The translations under genes and the position numbers were made by a program. From positions 3,593 through 37,438 of the forward strand of contig NZHF01000040.1 of NCBI GenBank assembly GCA_002691305.1: a stretch of DNA of 33,846 bases. The letters are read 5' to 3'. The stretch's first letter is position 1. Every line of letters starts with the position of its first letter. The notes beneath the pieces were generated by a model. It searched no databases. It saw nothing but the letters and a program-made list of their open reading frames with translations, and had not been told where the DNA came from. Shown piece after piece: positions 7,359-15,092 of this stretch. The stretch is from Gammaproteobacteria bacterium (GTDB taxonomy: Bacteria > Pseudomonadota > Gammaproteobacteria > Steroidobacterales > UBA11654).

Positions 7359-8978
7359 GTGACTGTGAGTAAGAAAACAAAGCAGTTTAGAGAATTGCTA
7401 CTCAGCAAAGATCTTGAATTCTTGCTGGAGGCACACAATGGAATCAGTGCAAAGATTGGAGAAGAGGCAGGTTTTAAGGGCCTTTGGGCAAGCGGATTAG
7501 CAATATCTGCTCAGTACGGCGTTAGGGATAGCAATGAGGCCAGCTGGACCCAAGTGCTTGAGAACATAGAATTCATGTCTGATGCCAGCAATATACCAAT
7601 TATGCTTGATGGCGACACCGGTTACGGCAATTTCAATAATGTCAGGCGTTTGGTTAGGAAACTTGAGCAAAGAGACATTGCAGCAGTTTGCATTGAGGAT
7701 AAGCTTTATCCTAAAACCAATAGTTTCATAGATGGAGATAAGCAAGAGCTTGCCGATATAGAAGAGTTTTGCAGTCGAATTAAGGCAGGTAAAGATGCTC
7801 AGATTGACGATGATTTCTCTATCATTACCAGGATTGAGGCATTCATTGCTGGATGGGGTTTAAGTGAAGCCTTAAAAAGAGCAGAGGCTTATCATGAAGC
7901 AGGTTCCGATGCGATTTTAATCCACAGCGCAAAATCCGATCCAAGTGAAATCTTGGCTTTTAAAAAAGAATGGGGCGATACCTCGCCCGTGATAGTGGTT
8001 CCAACAAAATATTACTCAACACCAACAGAGGTGTTGGAGCAAGAGGGATTCTCCATTGCCATATGGGCAAACCACATGATCAGGTCTTCAATCAAAGCCA
8101 TGCAGGAATCTGCCAAACAGATTTTTGAATCGTCTTCAATTCTTACAATTGAGAATGAGATTGCCTCGGTGAAAGAGATTTTCAGATTACAAGGCGTTTC
8201 AGAGCTGAAAGAAGCCGAAGCAAATTATTTGCCTAAAAAAGAAACAACCGCTGAGGCAATCATTCTAGCTGCTTCGCGAGGTGAAGCCATGGGCAGTCTG
8301 ACCGATGATCAGCCCAAAACCATGATCCCATTAAAAAATAAAAGTATGCTGGAGCACATTACCGAGATATATCGTAACCATGGCGTCAATAATATTCATG
8401 TCGTTCGAGGATATAAAAAGAAGGCAATTAACATCCCTGAACTACACTATATCGATAACGATGATTTTGATGTCACTTCTGAGTTGTCTTCTTTTCAAAA
8501 AGCCATTGAACAGATCGATGGCGACACGTATTGCTCATTTGGCGATGTTCTATTTAAACCTTACATGCTTGATTTAATGGATGACTCTGAGGATGATTTG
8601 GTCCTGCTTATCGATACTCAATGGAGGGATTCTGTAAATAAAGGCAGGGCAGCGGACTATGTAAAATGTTCTCAACCTCATTCGAGAGCCAATTATACCG
8701 ATCCAATTTTTTTAGACTCTGCGGGGGAAACGCTCGATGAAGAGTCCATTCATGGAGAATGGATGGGCATCATTAAAATTTCTTCAAAGATTATTCCTCT
8801 TATAAAGAATGAGGTAAATGCCCTATCAAAAGGAGAGGATTTTCATTCGATGAAAATGCACCATTTTTTGGAACATCTTTGCAAGATTAAGCAGCCAATC
8901 AGAGTGGTCTATACCACTGGAAATTGGCTTGATGTCGATACACTTGAAGACGTCATAAGAGCTAGTAATTTCATATGA
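7359..8978 (+). CDS. pepM: PEP mutase fused to a nucleotidyltransferase-like domain
   Basis: 539 residues in two domains. Residues about 10-290 are phosphoenolpyruvate mutase, an isocitrate-lyase-superfamily barrel that converts PEP to phosphonopyruvate and forms the C-P bond. It has [17 protein letters not shown] (metal-site Asp) and the diagnostic EDKxxPKxNS motif at about 113-122. Residues about 297-539 are a sugar-nucleotidyltransferase-like fold ending in [12 protein letters not shown]. Its nucleotide loop is atypical ([13 protein letters not shown] instead of LAAGxGxRLG), so catalysis by this half is uncertain. Start codons are GTG at 7359 or GTG at 7365; AAGG sits 5 nt before the second. 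The 3' end overlaps ppd by ATGA. First committed step of the AEP pathway. Confidence 0.93.
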   Translation: MTVSKKTKQFRELLLSKDLEFLLEAHNGISAKIGEEAGFKGLWASGLAISAQYGVRDSNEASWTQVLENIEFMSDASNIPIMLDGDTGYGNFNNVRRLVRKLEQRDIAAVCIEDKLYPKTNSFIDGDKQELADIEEFCSRIKAGKDAQIDDDFSIITRIEAFIAGWGLSEALKRAEAYHEAGSDAILIHSAKSDPSEILAFKKEWGDTSPVIVVPTKYYSTPTEVLEQEGFSIAIWANHMIRSSIKAMQESAKQIFESSSILTIENEIASVKEIFRLQGVSELKEAEANYLPKKETTAEAIILAASRGEAMGSLTDDQPKTMIPLKNKSMLEHITEIYRNHGVNNIHVVRGYKKKAINIPELHYIDNDDFDVTSELSSFQKAIEQIDGDTYCSFGDVLFKPYMLDLMDDSEDDLVLLIDTQWRDSVNKGRAADYVKCSQPHSRANYTDPIFLDSAGETLDEESIHGEWMGIIKISSKIIPLIKNEVNALSKGEDFHSMKMHHFLEHLCKIKQPIRVVYTTGNWLDVDTLEDVIRASNFI

Positions 8979-10129
8979 TTTACGCGAACAAATTTTTAGA
9001 TGAAGCATTTCATCTGGGTTTTAATACCTATACAGGTGTTCCTTGTTCATTCTTAAAGCCTTTGATCAATGCATCAATGGAGTCAGATCGTTTATCATAT
9101 ATTCCCGCTGTCAATGAGGGCGATGCTGTAGGCATTGCTGCTGGAGTCTATCTTGGTGGAGGTATGCCTGTTGTGATGTTCCAAAATTCTGGATTGGGCA
9201 ATGCCGTCAACCCATTTACGTCCTTGATTCAAACTTTTGAAATACCCATCTTAATGATTGCCACATTGAGGGGTGATCCTGAGAATGAGCCCGATGAGCC
9301 TCAACATCAACTGATGGGTAAAATAACAACTCAACTTCTTGACTTGATGCAAGTCAGCTGGTCTTGGTTTCCTGAAAACGACGATGAGTTGACCAAGGCA
9401 ATGGCAACCATTAAAGATCGAATACTTGATTGCCAACAACCACATGTTTTAGTAATGAAGAAAAACTCGGTTGAGCCATTTGATCTGTCTGAAAATACTG
9501 AAAGTTCGATTAATCATATTGCAGCCATGGATGATTACGAGAATGAAGCGTCGGGTCTGGTCAGCAGAAGTGAGGTTATAAAAGTTCTGATAGAAAAAAC
9601 AAATGAAGAAGATGATCTGATCATTGCTACTACAGGATACACCGGAAGAGAACTCTACGCTGCCGGGGATCGAAACAATCATTTTTATATGGTTGGCTCA
9701 ATGGGCTGTGCGATAGATATAGGGTTAGGCTTATCAATTATGCAGTCGAATAAAAGAGTGATTGTCATCGATGGCGATGGTGCTATTCTCATGCGTCTAG
9801 GTGCCATGTCAACGGTTGGTTTTATGGCTCCTGAGAACCTGACCCACATTGTGTTAGACAATGGCGCATACGAATCTACCGGATCCCAAAGAACGGTCTC
9901 CTCGATACTGGATTTTAAGATGCTTGCTCATTCAAATCGTTACAGAAACTCAATGAAGTTAAGTTCCTTGAGTGACCTTGCCTCACTCCTTGATTCAGAT
10001 AGAAAAGGGCCAAATTTTATTCATTTCCCAATAAAAAAAGGAATAGCGAGCAAGTTACCACGTCCTTCAATCTCCCCAAATGATGTTGCACAAAGATTTA
10101 GAAAAAATATAGAAAATACAAATGATTAA
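8975..10129 (+). CDS. ppd: phosphonopyruvate decarboxylase
   Basis: 384 residues, a thiamine-diphosphate enzyme that turns phosphonopyruvate into phosphonoacetaldehyde and CO2, pulling the unfavourable PEP mutase equilibrium forward. The N-terminal pyrimidine-binding domain has [12 protein letters not shown] and the glutamate in [12 protein letters not shown]. The C-terminal domain has GSMGCA and the Mg/diphosphate motif [15 protein letters not shown] (Asp about residue 266), followed by a conserved Asn in [12 protein letters not shown]. Length and order match the known phosphonopyruvate decarboxylases rather than sulfopyruvate decarboxylase, and the neighbours settle the choice. The start overlaps pepM by 4 bp and the 3' end overlaps the aminotransferase gene by 8 bp, so translation is probably coupled. 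Confidence 0.95.
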   Translation: MIYANKFLDEAFHLGFNTYTGVPCSFLKPLINASMESDRLSYIPAVNEGDAVGIAAGVYLGGGMPVVMFQNSGLGNAVNPFTSLIQTFEIPILMIATLRGDPENEPDEPQHQLMGKITTQLLDLMQVSWSWFPENDDELTKAMATIKDRILDCQQPHVLVMKKNSVEPFDLSENTESSINHIAAMDDYENEASGLVSRSEVIKVLIEKTNEEDDLIIATTGYTGRELYAAGDRNNHFYMVGSMGCAIDIGLGLSIMQSNKRVIVIDGDGAILMRLGAMSTVGFMAPENLTHIVLDNGAYESTGSQRTVSSILDFKMLAHSNRYRNSMKLSSLSDLASLLDSDRKGPNFIHFPIKKGIASKLPRPSISPNDVAQRFRKNIENTND

Positions 10130-11219
10130 TCAAAAGCAAAATATCTTACTCAATCCGGGTCCAGTCAATATGTCGGATCGTGTAAAAAAACAAATGATCA
10201 GTGAAGATTTCTGTCACCGCGAAAAAGAATTTTCAGATTTGATACAAGATCTCAATTCACAGTTGGCAACTACTTATGAGGATATGATGGATTATGAATC
10301 CGTAATCCTAACCAGTTCCGGAACTGGTGCCGTTGAGGGGATGCTGACTTCATTTATACACGAAGAGAAGTCACTCATTGTGAGTAATGGCGTTTATGGC
10401 GAAAGGATGGAGAAGATTCTTCGTGCCCAGAATAAAGCTTACCATGCCATCAAATTTGATTGGCTTGATCCAATAGATGTCCAGTCAATTGCAGATTCTA
10501 TTGATGCCGATCGGAGCATTAAAAACTTAATTTTAGTGCATCATGAAACAACCACAGGCCGATTGAATAAATTGCAAGAAATAGGTCAGCTGTGTAAGAA
10601 ATATGATCTGAGTTTATACCTCGATGGCGTCAGCAGTTTTGGTGCAGAAGAAATAATGGCAGACGAGATTAATCTAAAAGCTGTTGCTGCATCTGCAAAC
10701 AAATGCCTTCATGGCGCACCCGGTCTTGCTTTTGTGATTGCGCATAAGGATCAATGGAAGAGGATCCCAAAGGAACCTTCTGGAGTTTATTTTGATTTGC
10801 ATGGTTACTATCACATGCAAAAAACCGATGGATTCTCACCGTTCACTCAAGGCACCCATTTGGTTAATGCTCTTCATGAGGCGATGCTTGAATTCAAAGA
10901 AATGGGTGGATGGAAAGCAAGAAATGCCTTATTCCAAAGCAGAGCTGAACAAATATATCTTTGTCTGCATCAGCTTGGCATCAAAACGTTGATACCAAAA
11001 GAAGATTACTCATCTGTATTGAGATCTTATCGATTGCCAGAAGATATTGCGTACCAAGACTTACATGCCTTTATGAAAAATAATGGATTTGTGATCTACC
11101 AAGGACAAGGCAGCTTTAAAGAGAACATTTTCAGAATTTCAACTATGGGACATATTGAAGAATCACACATCACTTTGTTATGCGATCTATTTGAAGACTT
11201 TTTCAATAATCATGGTTAA
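10122..11219 (+). CDS. phnW: 2-aminoethylphosphonate aminotransferase
   Basis: 365 residues, a class-V PLP aminotransferase that interconverts phosphonoacetaldehyde and AEP. It starts with LLNPGPVNMS, has FCHREKEF, SSGTGAVEGM, LDGVSSFGAE and the Schiff-base lysine in ASANKCLHG (about Lys194), all typical of AEP aminotransferases. Enzymes of this family also work in AEP breakdown, but with PEP mutase and the decarboxylase directly upstream and no phosphonoacetaldehyde hydrolase in sight, the direction here should be synthesis. It overlaps ppd by 8 bp and the cytidylyltransferase gene by 8 bp. Confidence 0.93.
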   Translation: MINQKQNILLNPGPVNMSDRVKKQMISEDFCHREKEFSDLIQDLNSQLATTYEDMMDYESVILTSSGTGAVEGMLTSFIHEEKSLIVSNGVYGERMEKILRAQNKAYHAIKFDWLDPIDVQSIADSIDADRSIKNLILVHHETTTGRLNKLQEIGQLCKKYDLSLYLDGVSSFGAEEIMADEINLKAVAASANKCLHGAPGLAFVIAHKDQWKRIPKEPSGVYFDLHGYYHMQKTDGFSPFTQGTHLVNALHEAMLEFKEMGGWKARNALFQSRAEQIYLCLHQLGIKTLIPKEDYSSVLRSYRLPEDIAYQDLHAFMKNNGFVIYQGQGSFKENIFRISTMGHIEESHITLLCDLFEDFFNNHG

Positions 11220-11982
11220 GGAAGCTGTAATTTTAGCAGCAGGAATGGGAAGCCGATTGGGGAATCAAAACGATCAAAAGCCAAAAGGATTTTTACAATT
11301 GGGCAATCAACCCATTATTGAGGAGTCAATCAAGAAATTGATCAAGTGTGGTATTGAGAAAATCTGGATTGTAACTGGCTATCAATCTCACTACTTCAAA
11401 GAATTAACCGAACGTTATGATTCCACCGTGTGTCTTGTCAGTAATGAGGAGTTTGATCAATCGGGAACATTGCATTCACTTTCAATGATTGCAGAAAAGG
11501 TATGTCCTCCATTTTTATTACTCGAGTCCGATATCATTTTTGAATACAGAGCAATTGAAAAAATTTTGAACCATCGAAACGAAGACTGCCTTCTATTGAG
11601 TGGTTTCAATGAATGTGGCGATGAGGTATTTGTTGAAACCAATCGTGAAGAATTGGTATTTATGTCAAAAAATATGCATGAGCTTAGCCGTCCTCCAGCC
11701 GGTGAATTGGTTGGAATTACAAAAATTGGAAAAGAATTATTTTTAAAAATGATGCAGTTTTATAACAGCGATGAAAAAAATAAATTGGCCGATTATGAAA
11801 CCGATGCATTGGTTGCGGTTGCTGGAGAGATCTCAATTCCCTGTCTAATAATAGATGATTTAATATGGTCAGAAATAGATGATCAGTCTCATCTTAAACG
11901 TGCTAAGGAAGAAATTTATCCCAAGGTTATTGAAACTGATTTAAAATATTTTTCTAAATCATCCAATCAAAGGCATTTGTAG
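11212..11982 (+). CDS. pntC: PntC-type CTP:AEP cytidylyltransferase
   Basis: 256 residues, a complete small nucleotidyltransferase. The loop LAAGMGSRLGNQ, then KPKGFLQLG, is the full NTP-binding signature, and LLESDIIF supplies the metal-binding Asp. By known pathways, PntC enzymes join CTP and AEP to CMP-AEP, which marks phosphonate for transfer to lipid or glycan much as CDP-choline does. The chosen ATG overlaps the aminotransferase gene by 8 bp; a longer reading from 11155 lies inside that gene and adds residues before the natural first beta strand, so it is rejected. Unlike the domain fused to PEP mutase, the active-site loop is intact, so this is probably the working cytidylyltransferase. 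A LicC-like activity on choline or ethanolamine phosphate is possible but less likely here. Confidence 0.85.
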   Translation: MVKEAVILAAGMGSRLGNQNDQKPKGFLQLGNQPIIEESIKKLIKCGIEKIWIVTGYQSHYFKELTERYDSTVCLVSNEEFDQSGTLHSLSMIAEKVCPPFLLLESDIIFEYRAIEKILNHRNEDCLLLSGFNECGDEVFVETNREELVFMSKNMHELSRPPAGELVGITKIGKELFLKMMQFYNSDEKNKLADYETDALVAVAGEISIPCLIIDDLIWSEIDDQSHLKRAKEEIYPKVIETDLKYFSKSSNQRHL

Positions 11983-12180
11983 GTGAAAAAAAGATTAATA
12001 ATTTTCTCAATGGCATCCATTTGCTATACGAATGCGGCTCATGCATATCTTGATCCAAGTACAGGCGGCATGCTGATTTCAGCAATAATAGGAATGTTCG
12101 CTACACTGGGACTGGTGATTAAGTCATATTGGTATAAATTAAAGTCACTCTTTAGAAAGAAAGAAAAAAGGATGGATTGA
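11983..12180 (+). CDS. 65-residue membrane protein with a YLDPSTG motif
   Basis: Begins with a GTG that directly abuts the stop of pntC. It has a signal-like N-terminus (KKRLIIFSMASICYTNAAHA), a short exported motif AYLDPSTGG, one transmembrane helix (about residues 29-47) and a strongly basic tail (YWYKLKSLFRKKEKR). Small proteins with 'YLDPGTGS' followed by a single helix and a basic end recur next to polysaccharide and cell-surface genes in many bacteria, but I know of no assigned function. It lies 9 bp before the TagF-like gene, in the same operon. It could be a small subunit or anchor for the following enzymes. That is inference. Confidence 0.75.
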   Translation: MKKRLIIFSMASICYTNAAHAYLDPSTGGMLISAIIGMFATLGLVIKSYWYKLKSLFRKKEKRMD

Positions 12181-12189
12181 TTATTCGAT

Positions 12190-13314
12190 ATGAAAACTTT
12201 CTTTAAGGAGTTCCAAGGATATCAAGCATACAAGAAACTTCCCAAATCGTTTAAAGAAATTGTTTTCTATTCAGAGAGTTTTCAAGATTGGCACCATCTC
12301 AAGCCGCTTTTGTGCGGATTATTGAATCAAAAAATGACGGTTACCTATGTCACGTCAGATGAAGAAGATCCTGGATTACTGAAACAGTCTCCAAATTACA
12401 GGTCCATCTATATCGGTAAGGGTTTTTTTAGAATTCTTTTCTTTCAGTACTTAAAGGCAAAGTTATTCATTTTAACCATGATGGACTTGGATAATTTTGA
12501 ACTAAAGAGATCTATACATCCAGTTCATTATGTCTATCTATTTCATACACTTGGCAGCACTCACATGGTTGATCGAGAAGAGTCATATGATCATTACGAC
12601 ACTATATTCTGTGCAGGCCCTCATCAGAAAAACGAAATTGAGAAAAGGGAAGCAATCAAAGAGGTTAGAAAAAAAAATTTGATTCAATATGGATACCCCA
12701 GACTTGAGAAATTGGTTCAGATTAAATCGAAGGCTGATGAGAAAGACAAAGTTGTTCTTCTGGCGCCAACATGGGGAAATGAGAGCCTAATCAATACAAT
12801 TGGGGAGGATGTTTGTACAAAGATTATAGAGAGTGGATTCAAACTTATTCTAAGGCCACATCATGAAACATTGAAGAGAACACCGGAGGTGATTTCTCAG
12901 ATTGAGAATAGATATAAAAATAATCAATCCTTTACATTGGTTACGGAAATGAGTGATACCGACTCCCTCTTGAGCTCAGATATTTTAATATGTGATTGGT
13001 CAGGAACGGCAATTGAATATGCATTAGGCCTAGAAAAGCCAGTCATATTCATTGATACACCGCCACGAGTGAGAAACCCCAATTGGAAAGAATTAAAATC
13101 TGAGCCATTGGAAATAAGCATCAGAGAAAAAGTGGGTCAAATAATTTCCCCAACAAATCTCAATGACTTGTCATCTGCTATTACTCAATTATTGAGAAAC
13201 GATCAAACCTTTCCCGACCAGATGAAATCATTGCGTAAAGAATTTGTATATAATTTAGGTCTTTCAGAAATCGTTGGCCCAGAAGAGATAAAAAAATTAT
13301 TAAAAACACTCTAA
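12190..13314 (+). CDS. TagB/TagF-like CDP-alcohol phosphotransferase
   Basis: 374 residues of the CDP-glycerol glycerophosphotransferase family (GT-B-like fold, used in teichoic acid synthesis). Evidence: VYLFHTLGSTHM, FCAGPHQKNEI, LLAPTWGNESLI, LILRPHHET and the C-terminal donor-site block SDTDSLLSSDILICDWSGTAIEYALGLEKPVIFIDTP. It has no signal peptide or membrane helix and would act at the inner face of the membrane. Classical members use CDP-glycerol or CDP-ribitol. No gene for making either is nearby, but the four preceding genes make a CMP-activated phosphonate, so CMP-AEP is a reasonable donor candidate (inference). The acceptor is unknown. It overlaps the start region of the YejM-like gene. 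Confidence 0.85.
   Translation: MKTFFKEFQGYQAYKKLPKSFKEIVFYSESFQDWHHLKPLLCGLLNQKMTVTYVTSDEEDPGLLKQSPNYRSIYIGKGFFRILFFQYLKAKLFILTMMDLDNFELKRSIHPVHYVYLFHTLGSTHMVDREESYDHYDTIFCAGPHQKNEIEKREAIKEVRKKNLIQYGYPRLEKLVQIKSKADEKDKVVLLAPTWGNESLINTIGEDVCTKIIESGFKLILRPHHETLKRTPEVISQIENRYKNNQSFTLVTEMSDTDSLLSSDILICDWSGTAIEYALGLEKPVIFIDTPPRVRNPNWKELKSEPLEISIREKVGQIISPTNLNDLSSAITQLLRNDQTFPDQMKSLRKEFVYNLGLSEIVGPEEIKKLLKTL
13282..13287 (+). promoter_or_regulatory. Shine-Dalgarno-like GAAGAG before ATT start of the YejM-like gene
   Basis: A purine-rich stretch (AGAAGAGA) ends 8 nt before an in-frame ATT at 13296. No ATG, GTG, TTG or CTG occurs in this frame between the stop at 13251 and a TTG at 13377, yet clear YejM-type sequence is coded between 13300 and 13377. 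The match to the anti-Shine-Dalgarno is only fair, so the site is tentative; coupling to TagF translation may help. Confidence 0.35.
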
Positions 13315-15092
13315 AACTAAATTTTCCTTCAAGTTGGTTCCTTTGGTACGGTTTCTTTAATGGACTTATAGCCTCTTTGATATCGATTCAGTATCTCCTT
13401 TTCTATCCTTCGACTATGACGTGGTTGTCTGCGAGTTATATTCTATTTGCAACTTTGACTCATTTTATATCGATACATTATTTACCGCTTCTTTTGCTCT
13501 CATTGATTCATCGGATAGTGGACATGAAAAAAACACTGGTCCTCTTTGCAATAATTTATGGATCAATCATTAATACACTGATCGTGATGGATGCGAATTT
13601 TTTTACAACCAATCGATTTCATATGAGTCTTATGACCGCAATCCTTTTTGACAGTTCGACCTATATATTCCTATTGCTTCAGCTCATGATTATGATCGTT
13701 TTCCATTATTTTCTTGGCAATGAAATAGGCAAGTCCCTAAAAAAAAGAAAAGGCAAGACTTTTGTCGGTATTTCTCTAACAGCTGTCGTTATCAGTGCGT
13801 GGATATATGTTCAAGGTGTTCATATTTGGGCAGATGCAACCTATCAATCATCCATCACAACTTTCACAAGATATTTGCCATTATTCAGACCTATTCATGC
13901 CAAAAGAGATCTTGCTAGGTTGGGTTTGATCGATTCAGATCGATTGAGAAAAGAGAGTCTGTCCCGGCAAAAAATAGATTCAGAGTTACTTTATCCAAAG
14001 AATGAGTTGCAGTGCAGGATTGATGAGCAATCAAATAATGTATTGATTATTCTGATCGATGCCTTGCGTCCCGAGATGATCAATGACGCGGTTATGCCCA
14101 ATACAACAAAACTTTTCTCCGATAGCGTCAGCTTTGACAATCATTATTCAGGTGGGACCTCATCCAGAATGGGTATGTTTTCACTTTTTTATGGTCTGCC
14201 TTCTACATATTGGAGAGTGTTTCATGACAATCTCAAACCTGCGCTGATGATTTCAAATTTTGATGAGCATAATTATGATATTCAGGCCATCAGTTCATCA
14301 GGGTTAGGAAGTCCTGCAGTCCTTGATAGGACTGCTTTTGCTGGTATTTCCAATATCAATCTCAAGCCACTAGATGATTCTGAAACAGCCAGTTTAGAGT
14401 TGGTGACCGATCGTTGGGTGAATGGATTTGATCAAGGCCAGGGATCTAAATTTTTCACCTTATTGCATTATGATCCTCCAATCAATGAAGCAAACCCAAA
14501 TCAATCTTTGGGTATCACCAATGGATTTTTAAGAAAAGATGATGAAGCACACAATCTTGAAGTATCAAGATATATCCAATCAATCCGACATGTGGATAAG
14601 GAGATTGGAAGGTTAAGCGATGTTTTGAATGAAAGAGACATGCTCAAAAATACCATAGTGATTTTGACCTCAGACCATGGTTATGAACTCGATGATTATC
14701 AAACCAATTATTACGGCCATTCTAGTAATTATAGTCCCGCTCAAACCAAGGTCCCTCTGAAGATCATTTGGCCAAATAGAAATTCTGATAACTATTCATT
14801 TCGATCGTCTCATCATGATTTTGCACCCACCTTATTGAAGGAAGTCTTGGGTTGCTCAAACAGCTACTCGGATTACAGCACCGGCAATAATTTATTTGAT
14901 CAAAAGCCTTGGAATCATTTAATCGCTGGTAGTTACGACTCCTTTGCAGTTTTGACAAGAGAAAAAACGATCATTTCTTATGGGAGTTACTTTGAAGTTA
15001 GAGATCAAAACTACAATCCCACTGACATCAAAAACACAGATTACAGGGACATTGAGGATGCAATATCCGATATGAGTGAATATTACAAATAA
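13296..15092 (+). CDS. YejM/PbgA-like membrane protein of the alkaline phosphatase superfamily
   Basis: About 598 residues from the ATT start (E. coli YejM has 586), or 571 from the first canonical codon, TTG at 13377. An N-terminal DUF3413-like region with about five membrane helices leads into HIWADATYQSSIT and LPLFRPIHAKRDLARLGL, which match YejM closely, and then a periplasmic sulfatase/AlkP domain. The AlkP metal and nucleophile residues look present: Asp255 (LIDALRP), Thr288 (SGGTSSRMG), Asp460-His461 (TSDHG) and His475 (YGHSS). E. coli YejM/PbgA lacks the DHG-type site and works in LPS control. This protein may therefore be an active phospho- or phosphono-transferase/hydrolase. The first helix (SWFLWYGFFNGLI) is coded upstream of 13377 and matches the YejM N-terminus, which favours the longer form. 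It overlaps tagF and is joined to the YidC-like gene by TAATG. Confidence 0.85.
   Translation: MIKNTLKLNFPSSWFLWYGFFNGLIASLISIQYLLFYPSTMTWLSASYILFATLTHFISIHYLPLLLLSLIHRIVDMKKTLVLFAIIYGSIINTLIVMDANFFTTNRFHMSLMTAILFDSSTYIFLLLQLMIMIVFHYFLGNEIGKSLKKRKGKTFVGISLTAVVISAWIYVQGVHIWADATYQSSITTFTRYLPLFRPIHAKRDLARLGLIDSDRLRKESLSRQKIDSELLYPKNELQCRIDEQSNNVLIILIDALRPEMINDAVMPNTTKLFSDSVSFDNHYSGGTSSRMGMFSLFYGLPSTYWRVFHDNLKPALMISNFDEHNYDIQAISSSGLGSPAVLDRTAFAGISNINLKPLDDSETASLELVTDRWVNGFDQGQGSKFFTLLHYDPPINEANPNQSLGITNGFLRKDDEAHNLEVSRYIQSIRHVDKEIGRLSDVLNERDMLKNTIVILTSDHGYELDDYQTNYYGHSSNYSPAQTKVPLKIIWPNRNSDNYSFRSSHHDFAPTLLKEVLGCSNSYSDYSTGNNLFDQKPWNHLIAGSYDSFAVLTREKTIISYGSYFEVRDQNYNPTDIKNTDYRDIEDAISDMSEYYK

Noticed and set aside
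11155-11211. Longer N-terminus for the PntC-type protein
   Set aside because: These codons lie inside the aminotransferase gene and precede the natural first strand (EAVILAAG).
10122-11219. Phosphonate breakdown (phnW/phnX type) as the role of the aminotransferase
   Set aside because: PEP mutase and phosphonopyruvate decarboxylase are adjacent and no phosphonoacetaldehyde hydrolase is present, so synthesis is favoured.
13254-13377. Frameshift inside the 5' part of the YejM-like gene as the cause of the missing start
   Set aside because: The frame from 13254 to the first helix is open and the length from ATT matches YejM well; no indel is needed. A base error cannot be excluded without reads.
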